In this document: piece by piece, positions 1-8,522 of the stretch
Numbering within the stretch: the stretch's first letter is position 1
Layout of the letters: each line of letters begins with the position of its first letter
DNA from: Nocardia brasiliensis
GTDB taxonomy: Bacteria > Actinomycetota > Actinomycetes > Mycobacteriales > Mycobacteriaceae
Assembly (NCBI RefSeq): GCF_011801125.1
Contig: NZ_CP046171.1
Span: 3,162,001 to 3,226,000, forward strand
Length of the DNA stretch: 64,000 bases
Direction: 5' to 3'
The notes under the pieces: generated by a model
The model's input: the letters and a program-made list of their open reading frames with translations, nothing else
What the model was told of the DNA's origin: nothing
Databases searched by the model: none
Made by a program: the position numbers and the translations under genes

Positions 1-1
1 G

Positions 2-421
2 GCCTATCAAGGGTTCGTGCGGCAGCTACACGAGCATCTCGCCGCACGCGGTTTCCACCCGACCGGGGCTTCCTACGGCTACGTGCTCCGCGCCCTCGCG
101 GAAAGCCCGCGCACCGCAAGCCAGTTGGGCGCGCAGCTGGGCATCACGGCACAGGGCGGTGCGAAGGTGGTCGACGAGATGGTCCGGCACGGCTATGTCG
201 AGCGTCGGCCGGACCCGGCCGACAAGCGCGCCAAGATCGTGCACCTGTCCGGCCGCGGGCGCGACATGCTGCGTACGGCAAGGGAGTTCCACGCCGACTA
301 CGAGCGGCGACTGGCGGCCCGGGTCGGCGCGGAGCGCGTCGCCACCGTGCGCGCCGTGCTCACCGAAATCATCGCCGAGGGTGCGGATCCGCAGGGGGAC
401 CGGACTTTTCGTCCCCTCTGA
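2..421 (+). CDS. MarR family transcriptional regulator (5' end cut by window)
   Basis: The frame is open to the first base of the window, and the residues before the first in-frame GTG (position 17) continue the same helix, so the true start lies upstream. The visible part is a winged helix-turn-helix: the recognition region LGITAQGGAKVVDEM is followed by the wing GYVERRPDPADKRAKIVHL, the usual DxRxK signature of MarR proteins. These proteins bind short palindromes as dimers and usually repress nearby genes in response to small phenolic or oxidant ligands. The next gene on this strand is the MscR-like dehydrogenase, about 180 bp downstream; regulation of that gene is only a possibility. Confidence 0.85.
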   Translation, partial: AYQGFVRQLHEHLAARGFHPTGASYGYVLRALAESPRTASQLGAQLGITAQGGAKVVDEMVRHGYVERRPDPADKRAKIVHLSGRGRDMLRTAREFHADYERRLAARVGAERVATVRAVLTEIIAEGADPQGDRTFRPL

Positions 422-602
422 GGCCACTCGGACAGGCTCTCATACGCTCCCGGCGCCAAGTCGGAGGACTCGTCCCGGGGCCGTGCGCCGATCGGTCGAA
501 AACTCGTCGGCCTTTCGACCGGTCGTCCGTCGTGTCCCGGCGGATTTCGTCGGTAACGTCACGGGTGAACCGCGGAAACGGCGATCGGCCCGGGAGGACG
601 TC

Positions 603-1688
603 ATGGCGCAGACCGTTGTCGGTGTCGTAGCCAAATCGGCGGGTGCCCCCGTCGAGCTGGCCGAGATCGTGGTGCCGGATCCAGGGCCCGGTGAGGTCGT
701 GGTGCGCGTACAGGCGTGCGGGGTGTGCCACACGGACGCGAACCATCGCGACGGGATCGTCGGTGCAGACTTCCCGTATCTCCTCGGGCACGAGGCCGCA
801 GGCACCGTGGAGTCCGTCGGTCCCGGCGTGACCGATCTCGCGCCCGGAGACTTCGTGATCCTCAACTGGCGCGCCGTCTGCGGCGGCTGCCGCGCGTGTC
901 GAAAAGGCAAGCTGTGGAACTGTTCCACGCCGCTGACCGCGGGCACACCGAGCACGCTCGCCGACGGCACCCCGCTCACCTCGGTGCTCGGCCTCGGCGC
1001 GCTCGCCGAGAAGGCGCTCGTGCACGCCAGGCAGTGCACCAGGGTCGAACCGGACATCGCGCCCGCGGCGGCCGCGGTGATCGGTTGCGGCATCGCGACC
1101 GGGGTGGGCGCCGCGCTGTGGACCGGGGCGGTCGAGCGCGGCGACACCGTCGCGATCATCGGCTGTGCGGGGATCGGCAGCGCCGCCGTCGCCGGGGCCG
1201 GCATCGCGGGGGCGGAGAAGATCATCGCGGTCGACTCGGATCAGCGCAGGCTGGACTGGGCCCGGCAGTTCGGTGCCACGCACTTCGTCGACACGCGAAC
1301 CACGGAACCGGTGGCTCGTATCCGGGAGCTCACCGACGGCTACGGCGCCGACGTGGTGATCGATGCGGTCGGCCGCCTCGAGACCTGGAAGCAGGCCTTC
1401 TACAGCCGCGCCGTGGCGGGCACGGTCGTCCAGCTCGGCGTTCCCACGCCCGATGTGGTGCTGGACATCCCGCTGTTCGATCTGCGGGTCGGCGGCGGAT
1501 CGCTCAAATCGTCCTGGTACGGCGATTGCCTTCCGTCCCGGGACTTTCCGTTCCTGGTCGGCCTGTACCGGCAGGGCAGGCTCGATCTGGACGCCTACGT
1601 GACCGAGACCGTCACCCTCGATCGAGTGGAGGAGGCGTTTCGAAAGTTACGTGACGAGCAGGTACTGCGCTCGGTCGTGCTGCTGTGA
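603..1688 (+). CDS. mscR: Zinc-dependent S-(hydroxymethyl)mycothiol dehydrogenase (MscR-like)
   Basis: This is a medium-chain zinc alcohol dehydrogenase of 361 residues. The catalytic zinc ligands C42 and H63-E64 are visible in CGVCHTD and GHEAAG, and the structural zinc ligands are C93, C96, C99 and C107. The nucleotide-binding glycine motif GCAGIGSAAVAGA follows. The sequence matches the actinobacterial mycothiol-dependent formaldehyde dehydrogenase group, which oxidises S-hydroxymethyl-mycothiol with NAD+ in the cytosol for formaldehyde and nitrosothiol detoxification. The ATG at 603 has a GGGAGG ribosome site seven bases upstream and the family N-terminus; a longer frame extends upstream without homology. 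The metallo-beta-lactamase partner often found next to mscR is absent. Confidence 0.88.
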   Translation: MAQTVVGVVAKSAGAPVELAEIVVPDPGPGEVVVRVQACGVCHTDANHRDGIVGADFPYLLGHEAAGTVESVGPGVTDLAPGDFVILNWRAVCGGCRACRKGKLWNCSTPLTAGTPSTLADGTPLTSVLGLGALAEKALVHARQCTRVEPDIAPAAAAVIGCGIATGVGAALWTGAVERGDTVAIIGCAGIGSAAVAGAGIAGAEKIIAVDSDQRRLDWARQFGATHFVDTRTTEPVARIRELTDGYGADVVIDAVGRLETWKQAFYSRAVAGTVVQLGVPTPDVVLDIPLFDLRVGGGSLKSSWYGDCLPSRDFPFLVGLYRQGRLDLDAYVTETVTLDRVEEAFRKLRDEQVLRSVVLL

Positions 1689-1699
1689 GCGCGACCGCC

Positions 1700-2911
1700 T
1701 CACGCGGCGTCGCTGCCGAGCGTGTGCGCGAGATGCAGCGCCAGCTCGACGGCCAGGCGTCGTTCGCCGACCGGGTGGCCGAGCACGTGTTCGGCCTGTT
1801 CCAGGCGATAGCGAATCGTGTTGTGGTGCAACCCGAGCCGCGCGGCGGTCGCGCGGTAGTTGCTGTTGGCGGCGTAGAACGCGCGCAGGGTGTCGCGCAG
1901 TCGTCCGGTCGCGGGATCGTCGGCGCCGAGCCCGCCGAGCTGGGTACTGATGAACTCGCGGCATCTCTCCGGATCGCTCGAACACAGTGCGGCCACATCG
2001 ATGTCGGCGTACGCGGTGACCGTGCCCGGTGGGCGGTGCGCGAGTTCGGCGACGCGCATCGCCTCGACGGCCTGGCGATGACTGCGCCGGAAGCCGTCCA
2101 ATCCGGTTGCCGGGCAACCCATCGCGACCAGAATCGAATCGTCCGGCGCCGCGACGCGCACCGGGTCGTCGGGCGGGCTGGGTAGCCAGCACCACGCGGT
2201 GCGCAGATCGACCCGCACCGCGAGCCCATGGCCAGGGGGCACGAGCTTACGCAGCGCCGCGTCGATCGCACCGCCTGCCGTCAGCCCCTCGGTGTGATCG
2301 CGCACGACAAGTGCGACATGTCGCCCGGATAGCCGATAGCCCAACCGATTTCCGGCGGCCGCGGCATCCACCGCGGCATCGGAGAGTAAGCGGCGCACAT
2401 CCTCTACCCGCGCCAGCGCCCGTTCCCGGGCGAGCCGTTCATCCGCACCGCGGTATTCCTCGACGAGCCGCTCGGTGACGAGCTCCGCGCGGTCGAGTGC
2501 CTCGGTGATACCGGATTTGATCACATCGACGGCCACTGCCGCGGGCACCCCGTGCACCGCGACGGCATCGGTCCAGCGCCCGACCATGAAATGCGTGCAG
2601 ATCCGGAAGCCGCGCAGCACCGCGTGCAGCGGAACGCGGCGGTGCGCGAGTGCCCTGGTCAACTGCACGACCTCGGCGGAGGGGGCCGACAATTCCAGGG
2701 CGACACCGCGCGCCAAATGGTCCACCTGTGTGCCGATATTCGCGCGCAGGAGCGCCAGCAGGAGCTCTTCGACATCAGGTCCGCGCAATTCCGGCACCTG
2801 GTCGGCCATCAATTCCACCATTTCGACGGTGAGCTCAGGCAGCTCACCGGACAACGCCGCCGTAATTCGGCGGACCGAGGCCGTTACGTCATCAGAACCT
2901 GATGCGCTCAT
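1700..2911 (-). CDS. PucR/CdaR family transcriptional regulator
   Basis: The C-terminal 60 residues carry the PucR-type helix-turn-helix, with NSNYRATAARLGLHHNTIRYR followed by a short helix that includes the VGERRLAVELALHL region. The middle has the GGDEF-like fold typical of this family (HVALVVRDH to MGCPATGLDGFRRSHRQA). The N-terminal 150 residues form a helical sensor domain. Family members are activators controlled by metabolites. The start at 2911 (MSASGSDD) was chosen over an upstream ATG at 2947, which adds residues unlike the family. It converges on the mscR-like gene with 11 bp between the stops; no target gene is evident. Confidence 0.85.
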   Translation of the reverse strand: MSASGSDDVTASVRRITAALSGELPELTVEMVELMADQVPELRGPDVEELLLALLRANIGTQVDHLARGVALELSAPSAEVVQLTRALAHRRVPLHAVLRGFRICTHFMVGRWTDAVAVHGVPAAVAVDVIKSGITEALDRAELVTERLVEEYRGADERLARERALARVEDVRRLLSDAAVDAAAAGNRLGYRLSGRHVALVVRDHTEGLTAGGAIDAALRKLVPPGHGLAVRVDLRTAWCWLPSPPDDPVRVAAPDDSILVAMGCPATGLDGFRRSHRQAVEAMRVAELAHRPPGTVTAYADIDVAALCSSDPERCREFISTQLGGLGADDPATGRLRDTLRAFYAANSNYRATAARLGLHHNTIRYRLEQAEHVLGHPVGERRLAVELALHLAHTLGSDAA

Positions 2912-3050
2912 GCGCCGAGCGTGCCCGACAAGGTGCCAACTGGTCAAGGGTGACGCCGATCGCTGCCCGGATATCCAGGCTGTTACGTTGTGCTCTACGC
3001 CAAATGGTCAAAAGTCGGAAGTGAATTCGACCGATCGGTGCGTCTGGCCG

Positions 3051-4379
3051 TCAGCGGAAGTATGGATAGTCCTGCACCCAGTGGAAGCCGCGGCTGCGCA
3101 AGGTGAAGGCGTCGTGGTCGACGCGGTCGAGAGTGATCACCACGGGCCGATCGTGGAGTTGCCCGCGCAGCACCAGGTGGTCCCGGTCCGATCGGTCGGC
3201 GGCCAGGGTCGCGAATGGTGTTTGCTGCCCGGCCTTTTCGTCGATGGTGGTGAGGTCGAACCGCGCGTCGGGGCCGAACTCGGCGCGGGCGGGGACCAGT
3301 TCGCCGTTCATTCGTTGGTAGGTCGCGGCTTCGGGAGCGTCGAAGACGATGCGCTGCCAACGGTTCGGATCGGTGGTCAGCGGGGGTATCGGGTGGCCGT
3401 CGACGCTGAACTCCCGCACCTCCCAGATGCCGTACAGCTCGGACTTCGGCCGGTCGGCGTCGTTCTGCCGCTGCCAGACCGTCCAACCGTCGAAGCCGCT
3501 TCCGACCACGATCCAGATGCCGAGGGCCACCTGCAGCCACACCGCGACGCGGTTTCTCCGGTCGTCGGCGAACAGCGCGGGTTGGGTCAGCGGCGCGCAC
3601 GCGCGCTGCCGCACGAACACGTCGATCAGCCGCCGCAGGTACGGCGCCAGCAGGAATACCGAGAACAGCAGCAGATGACCGGCCAGCAGCTTCTCGGGAA
3701 TGTCGAAGGTCAGGTTCAGCAGCAGGACCTGGGCCATGCTCGCCAGGCTCAATGCCGCGCCGAGCACCGCGGTCCTCGGTACGAACAACAGCAGCCCGGC
3801 CACGACCTCCACTGCGCCGAGTGTCATTTCGTACGGATGCGAACTACCGACCTGCAACCACAGCACCGAGGCCGGGCTCAGCTCACCATAGGGCCGCAGC
3901 AGTTGCGCCAAGGCGGGACCGGGCATCTGGTAGAGAAACACTTTGGCGAAGCCGAAGCTCACCATCTGCCCGGCCAGCAGCACGCGAACGAACAGCGTGA
4001 ACCAGGCGAGCAGCCGCGGCGAGGAACCGGCGCGCTCGAAGAAGGTCCAGATCGAGGTGGCGACCATCGCGACGACGAACAGGCAGAACACCAGCACCCA
4101 GACAGCCATCTGGTCGCCGGCGCCGGAGTCCCGACGCAGCACCGCGTCCACGCCGAAGACCGTGCTGCCCACCCAGCCGGTGACCGGGTCGGTCAGCGGC
4201 AGCCACGGGCCGGTGTAGTGCCGGGTCCAGCGGTTGAGCAGGCCGAGCACCGGGAACCACATCGGCGTGACGAGCAGGCAATACAAGCCGAAGTAGACAA
4301 CGCAGAAGCGGAACATCATTCGGGACAACGGCTTCCAGTCGCTATCGGTGCCGGTCGCCGGTGCGTCCGTAGTGATCAC
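3051..4379 (-). CDS. DoxX-like integral membrane protein
   Basis: The protein has about seven hydrophobic segments, beginning at FRFCVVYFGLYCLLV and continuing past VAVWLQVALGIWIVVGSG, followed by a soluble C-terminal domain of about 120 residues. The DoxX-like core region (YGELSPASVLWLQVGSSHPYE, then a segment ending in LLLFVPRT) resembles membrane proteins annotated as DoxX or thiol-stress associated. The GTG start at 4379 overlaps the stop of the upstream carboxypeptidase gene by the four bases GTGA, so translation is probably coupled. An upstream ATG at 4523 would overlap that gene by 148 bp and add non-homologous residues. Its role in cell-wall stress is inferred only from the operon. 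Confidence 0.8.
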   Translation of the reverse strand: MITTDAPATGTDSDWKPLSRMMFRFCVVYFGLYCLLVTPMWFPVLGLLNRWTRHYTGPWLPLTDPVTGWVGSTVFGVDAVLRRDSGAGDQMAVWVLVFCLFVVAMVATSIWTFFERAGSSPRLLAWFTLFVRVLLAGQMVSFGFAKVFLYQMPGPALAQLLRPYGELSPASVLWLQVGSSHPYEMTLGAVEVVAGLLLFVPRTAVLGAALSLASMAQVLLLNLTFDIPEKLLAGHLLLFSVFLLAPYLRRLIDVFVRQRACAPLTQPALFADDRRNRVAVWLQVALGIWIVVGSGFDGWTVWQRQNDADRPKSELYGIWEVREFSVDGHPIPPLTTDPNRWQRIVFDAPEAATYQRMNGELVPARAEFGPDARFDLTTIDEKAGQQTPFATLAADRSDRDHLVLRGQLHDRPVVITLDRVDHDAFTLRSRGFHWVQDYPYFR

Positions 4380-4975
4380 CGCTGCATCCTCGGGTCCTCG
4401 GTGGGGTCGGCGTAGCGGGCCGGGCAGCCGTATTGGACGGCCTCGGGCCGAAGTTCGAAGTGCCAGGGTTCGTTGTCGTAGATCTGGCACAGTCCGTAGG
4501 CGGTGCCGTGCTGGGACAGCCACGCCGCGCTCGCGACCGGCCCGATGTCCACCGCGTCCCCCGAGACATGCGCGGAGGTCTCGGGAGTGGCCACCCAGCG
4601 CGCGGCCTCGTCGGCCGAGCCGTACTTCGCGACCGCCTCCCGCAGCAATTGCCGCTGCTCCGGTGCGGAACGCCAGCCACTGTTGACCACGAACTCGATA
4701 CCGTCCGCCGCGGCGTCCACGGCGGCCCGGCGCAGGGCAGCGCGCAGTTCGGGGTCGAGATTGGCCACCGACGGCGTGTCGTCGTCGAAGACGGTCGTGC
4801 CGAACGTCGGCGCCGGACGGAGCGGACGGAATTGCTCACCGAGAGACTTGGCGGCAGACGAGGTCATGGAGGTGAGCGAGTGGTAGGAGGCGATGCCGGC
4901 GATCGGCGCGCCGACGATTAGCAGGGCGAGCAGAATCCGCGCGCGAACGCGTCGGGCTGGTTTCATGGATTTCAT
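4376..4975 (-). CDS. VanY-like D-alanyl-D-alanine carboxypeptidase (M15 family)
   Basis: This 199-residue protein has an N-terminal membrane anchor (RARILLALLIVGAPIAGIA) and an extracellular zinc peptidase domain. The metal and catalytic residues are present: H136 and D143 in SAHVSGDAVDIG, and E169 and H172 in EPWHFEL. VanY enzymes remove the terminal D-Ala from peptidoglycan pentapeptides. Two in-frame ATGs at 4975 and 4966 are both possible starts. It lies 90 bp from the divergent two-component system, the arrangement expected if that system controls it. No vanH, vanA or vanX is present in the window, so it alone is not evidence of glycopeptide resistance. Confidence 0.88.
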   Translation of the reverse strand: MKSMKPARRVRARILLALLIVGAPIAGIASYHSLTSMTSSAAKSLGEQFRPLRPAPTFGTTVFDDDTPSVANLDPELRAALRRAAVDAAADGIEFVVNSGWRSAPEQRQLLREAVAKYGSADEAARWVATPETSAHVSGDAVDIGPVASAAWLSQHGTAYGLCQIYDNEPWHFELRPEAVQYGCPARYADPTEDPRMQR

Positions 4976-5065
4976 GGGTTTCAGTGAAGGCAACGCGGTG
5001 TTGCCGACGCGTATGCGGTTTTCGATATGCCCGCGATATGCCTTGATCGGAAGAATCGAGACGCT

Positions 5066-5749
5066 ATGCGTGTATTGATCGTCGAGGACGAGCCCTATTT
5101 GGCCGAAGCCATCCGTGATGGCCTGCGCCTGGAAGCCATTGCCGCCGATATCGCCGGTGACGGCGATACGGCGCTGGAATTGTTGAGTATCAACACCTAC
5201 GACATCGCGGTCCTGGACCGGGATATCCCCGGCCCGTCCGGCGACGAGATCGCCCAGCGCATCGTCGCCTCGGGCAGCGGCATGCCGATCATGATGCTCA
5301 CCGCCGCCGATCGGCTCGATGACAAGGCGAGCGGATTCGGGCTCGGCGCCGACGACTACCTCACCAAACCGTTCGCGCTGCAAGAACTCGTGCTCCGGCT
5401 GCGCGCCCTCGACCGCCGCCGCGCGCACAGCAGGCCGCCCGTGCGGGAGATCGCGGGCCTGCGGTTGGACCCGTTCCGCAGGGAGGTCTACCGCGACGAC
5501 CGCTATGTCGCGCTGACCCGCAAGCAGTTCGCGGTGCTCGAGGTACTCGTCGCGGCCGAGGGCGGGGTCGTCAGCGCCGAGGAACTGCTGGAACGCGCGT
5601 GGGACGAGAACGCCGACCCGTTCACCAACGCCGTCCGCATCACCGTCTCGGCGCTGCGCAAACGGCTCGGCGAGCCCTGGATCATCGCGACGGTGCCCGG
5701 TGTCGGGTATCGGATCGACGCCGGCGCGAACGGGGGAGACCGTGAATAG
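5066..5749 (+). CDS. OmpR/VanR-like response regulator
   Basis: The receiver domain (residues 1-115) has the acidic pocket EDE at 7-9, the phospho-acceptor D51 in VLDRDIPG, and the conserved lysine in LTKPF. The C-terminal OmpR-type winged helix contains YVALTRKQFAVLEVLV and NAVRITVSALRKRLG. The sequence closely resembles VanR regulators of actinobacteria. The start at 5066 (MRVLIVEDE) gives the standard receiver N-terminus. The gene overlaps the kinase gene by 8 bp, so the two are made together. The divergent vanY-like gene is the most likely target, through the 90-bp intergenic region. Confidence 0.93.
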   Translation: MRVLIVEDEPYLAEAIRDGLRLEAIAADIAGDGDTALELLSINTYDIAVLDRDIPGPSGDEIAQRIVASGSGMPIMMLTAADRLDDKASGFGLGADDYLTKPFALQELVLRLRALDRRRAHSRPPVREIAGLRLDPFRREVYRDDRYVALTRKQFAVLEVLVAAEGGVVSAEELLERAWDENADPFTNAVRITVSALRKRLGEPWIIATVPGVGYRIDAGANGGDRE

Positions 5750-6893
5750 GGCGCCCGGCTTGAGCGTGCGCCTCAGGTTCACCCTCAGCTACGCCGGGTT
5801 CCTCATGCTCACCGGCGTTTTGCTGCTCGCGGCCCTGTTGGTCTTCTACCTGTACTTCATGCCGGACGGCTGGATCAACACCCCGGACAGTTTCTGGATC
5901 GACCGCCGGTTGCTACTGCGGGCCTTCGCGCCGTTCGCGCTCGGCGTGCTGCTGTTCCTGTTGCTGTTCGGTCTCGCGGGCGGCTGGCTGCTCGCCGGCC
6001 ATATGCTCGCCCCCCTGACCCGCATCACCGACGCCGCCCGGCTGGCCGCCGATGCGTCGCTGTCGCACCGCATCCGGCTGCCAGGGCGGCGAGACGAGTT
6101 CCGGGAACTCGCGGACGCCTTCGACATCATGCTCGCCAGGCTCGAAGCGCACGTCGCCGAGCAGCAGCGTTTCGCCGCCAACGCCTCGCACGAACTGCGC
6201 ACCCCGCTCGCCATCACGCAGACACTGCTCGACGTGGCGCGCACCGATCACACCCGCGACATCGACGAACTGGTCGAGCGCCTGCACGCCGTCAACACGC
6301 GCGCCATCGATCTCACCGAGGCGTTGCTCCTGCTCAGCCGCGCCGACCAGGGGTCGTTCACCCGCGAAGAGGTCGACCTGTCGCTCCTCGCCGAGGAGGC
6401 CTCGGAAACGCTGCTGGCCCTTGCGGAAAAGCACGACGTCACCCTGGACACCTCCGGTGCGGTGGCGCGAACCGTCGGCTCCCACGCTCTGCTGCTGCAA
6501 CTGGTGACCAATCTCGTGCACAACGCGATCGTGCACAACCTGCCCGCCGACGGTACCGCGTGGATCGTCACCCACGCGATGCCCGACGCGGTGCTGCTCG
6601 TCGTCGAGAACACGGGCGAAAAACTCAGTCCGCGCCTGGTTTCCACGCTGACCGAACCGTTTCAACGTGGCACCCAGCGCGTTCGCAGCGCGCACCACGC
6701 CGGCGTCGGTCTGGGCCTCGCGATCGCCAACAGCATCACCCAGGCCCACCACGGAACACTCACCCTCGCACCACGTCTCGACGGTGGGCTGTCGGTGATG
6801 GTGCGGCTGCCCACCACCGAGCAGTTCGCGCGGCCGCGGCTGCCTACCAGCGCACCGCGCCCGACGCCTTCAACCGGCGCAGCCCCCGGCTGA
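5742..6893 (+). CDS. VanS-like sensor histidine kinase
   Basis: Two membrane helices (residues about 15-40 and 58-85) flank a short extracellular loop of about 20 residues. A HAMP linker follows (MLAPLTRITDAARLAADASLS), then the dimerisation domain with phospho-accepting H150 in ANASHELRTP, and an ATP-binding domain with the N box NLVHNAIVHN and the glycine box VGLGLAIANS. The architecture and sequence fit actinobacterial VanS, where the short loop senses cell-wall inhibitors. The GTG start at 5742 lies inside the end of the regulator gene. Its last 50 bp overlap the convergent phospholipase D gene, so antisense overlap of the two transcripts is expected. Confidence 0.92.
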   Translation: MNRAPGLSVRLRFTLSYAGFLMLTGVLLLAALLVFYLYFMPDGWINTPDSFWIDRRLLLRAFAPFALGVLLFLLLFGLAGGWLLAGHMLAPLTRITDAARLAADASLSHRIRLPGRRDEFRELADAFDIMLARLEAHVAEQQRFAANASHELRTPLAITQTLLDVARTDHTRDIDELVERLHAVNTRAIDLTEALLLLSRADQGSFTREEVDLSLLAEEASETLLALAEKHDVTLDTSGAVARTVGSHALLLQLVTNLVHNAIVHNLPADGTAWIVTHAMPDAVLLVVENTGEKLSPRLVSTLTEPFQRGTQRVRSAHHAGVGLGLAIANSITQAHHGTLTLAPRLDGGLSVMVRLPTTEQFARPRLPTSAPRPTPSTGAAPG

Positions 6894-8328
6894 GCACGGG
6901 ACGGTCCCAGAGGCTCGGCGGGGTGCGTTCTGGGTCCATCAGCTCGTTCTCGGCCAGCGGACTGTCTTCGTGCGCAACGGTTTCCGGCTCGAAGCGCACC
7001 AGAGTGCGGCCGGGTCCGCGCAGGGCCTCGACGGTGCGCAGCAGCGACGAGGTCTCGGCGAGGGTCGCGTCGAACTTCGCGGAGTCGGCGTCGAGATGTT
7101 CGCAGACCAGCTGGCGCCGGATCTCCAGGATGGTCTGCCGCAGTACGGCGCCGTCCGCGGTGTCGGGGGTGACCTCGACCGCGAGATCGCATTCGGTGTC
7201 GAAGCCCATGGATCGGTTGTTGAGGTTCGACGAGCCGACCCGCAACAGCCGATCGTCCATCACGAGCACCTTGGCGTGCACGTAGATCGGTGCACCGGCC
7301 GCGGTGACGGGGTAGTAGACGCCCAACCGCCCCTCGGAGTCGGCCTCCCACAACAGATGCAGCAGGCGCCGCCGGGCGCCGTCCATCGTTTGTTGTTCGA
7401 GCCAGCCGTCGGCGTGCCGCGGCAGCACCAGCACGATCTCTGGGCCGTCCGGCTCGCGCAGCCGCGCGGCGATCGCCTCGGCCAGCGTGCGGGAGGCCAG
7501 ATACTGGCTCTCGATGTACAGCGACCGGGTGGCGCTCGCGATCGCCGCCAGGTATAGGGTCTCGATCTCGCGTACCTCCGCGCGGTCGGCGAGCTCAGGG
7601 AGCGTCCGCGCGATGCCCACGTCCACCGCGCGCATGGTCGGCGCCAGTCCGTCGGGCCACGGCTGCGCCCCGGCGATTTCCTCGACCGGTGCCAGCCGCT
7701 CACCGGTCGCCGCCTGCCAGCGGGATCGGGCCAGTTCCCCGATCGCCTTCGCCGCCTCGCCGTCCACGGCGGTGGTCGCGTCGTGCCACGGGCCGTACCG
7801 GTGGCCGTTCGGCTCGGTGCGATAGTGGTTGTCGTCGAGGTGGTCGCTGGTGTCCCAGCGGTCGACGGTCATGTCGATGCCGCCGCAGAACGCGAGCGCG
7901 TCGTCGATCACCACGATCTTCTGGTGATGGGCCGAACCGATCGGGTGCGCGCCGTCCATCTCCAAATGCAACCGTCGGTCGGTCAGCCAGTTGACGACGA
8001 AGATCGGCGTCATGCCGCGCCCGATCGCGGCGAACGCGCCGACATTCCACTTCAGCAGGTAGATGTCGAGGTCAGGGCGCTGCTTCGGCAGCCAGGACAG
8101 GAACTTGCCCAGCCGGTTCGGCCCGTCGAGGGTCTGCTCGCGCGGCTCGAGCTTGATCCGGGTATCGAAGTCCCACCCGATCAGCACAATGCGCTTGCGC
8201 GCCTGCAACATCGCGGACTTGGCATGCCGAAAATACTCGGCCGCGTCGACGATGCACGCCAGCCGCTCGGCCCGCGCGATCCGCCAACAGGTCTCGCCGG
8301 GCGTCAGGATGCGTCGCACGTCGTCCAT
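6844..8328 (-). CDS. Phospholipase D family protein
   Basis: The protein has two HKD motifs of the phospholipase D superfamily. The first is HHQKIVVIDD with GGIDMT downstream; the second is HAKVLVMDDRLLRVGSSNLNNRS. Members hydrolyse or transfer phosphatidyl groups, including cardiolipin synthases. It lacks the N-terminal membrane helices of typical cardiolipin synthases and is about 494 residues, so it is better called a soluble phospholipase D-like enzyme. The ATG at 8328 follows a purine-rich GAAGGG site. The 3' end runs 50 bp into the convergent kinase gene. Confidence 0.85.
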   Translation of the reverse strand: MDDVRRILTPGETCWRIARAERLACIVDAAEYFRHAKSAMLQARKRIVLIGWDFDTRIKLEPREQTLDGPNRLGKFLSWLPKQRPDLDIYLLKWNVGAFAAIGRGMTPIFVVNWLTDRRLHLEMDGAHPIGSAHHQKIVVIDDALAFCGGIDMTVDRWDTSDHLDDNHYRTEPNGHRYGPWHDATTAVDGEAAKAIGELARSRWQAATGERLAPVEEIAGAQPWPDGLAPTMRAVDVGIARTLPELADRAEVREIETLYLAAIASATRSLYIESQYLASRTLAEAIAARLREPDGPEIVLVLPRHADGWLEQQTMDGARRRLLHLLWEADSEGRLGVYYPVTAAGAPIYVHAKVLVMDDRLLRVGSSNLNNRSMGFDTECDLAVEVTPDTADGAVLRQTILEIRRQLVCEHLDADSAKFDATLAETSSLLRTVEALRGPGRTLVRFEPETVAHEDSPLAENELMDPERTPPSLWDRPVLSRGLRRLKASGAVRW

Positions 8329-8522
8329 CTCTCGCCCTTCCTTCCCTCCGTGCCCAGGAGTAGACGTTTCACAGTACTGCGCGCCCCCGCCACCCCGGCC
8401 CCTCCGCTGCCACCCTGACAAGACAGCGGCCCCTCGCGCCAGCGTCCAGAACCACGGCGAAGCTCGTGCCGGGGTCTGTTCAGTGCTGGATGTCGATGTC
8501 TGGATCTGTGGGCTCGCATGCC

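Noticed and set aside
440..1283. Long minus-strand frames opposite the mscR-like gene
   Set aside because: They mirror the high-GC coding strand and have no ribosome site or family match.
2475..4415. A 646-residue plus-strand frame opposite the DoxX-like and PucR genes
   Set aside because: The composition (Gln/His/Arg-rich) is that of an antisense shadow, and the genes on the other strand have clear domains.
5027..5065. Upstream start for the response regulator
   Set aside because: It adds 13 residues before the standard receiver N-terminus and has no ribosome site at the right distance.
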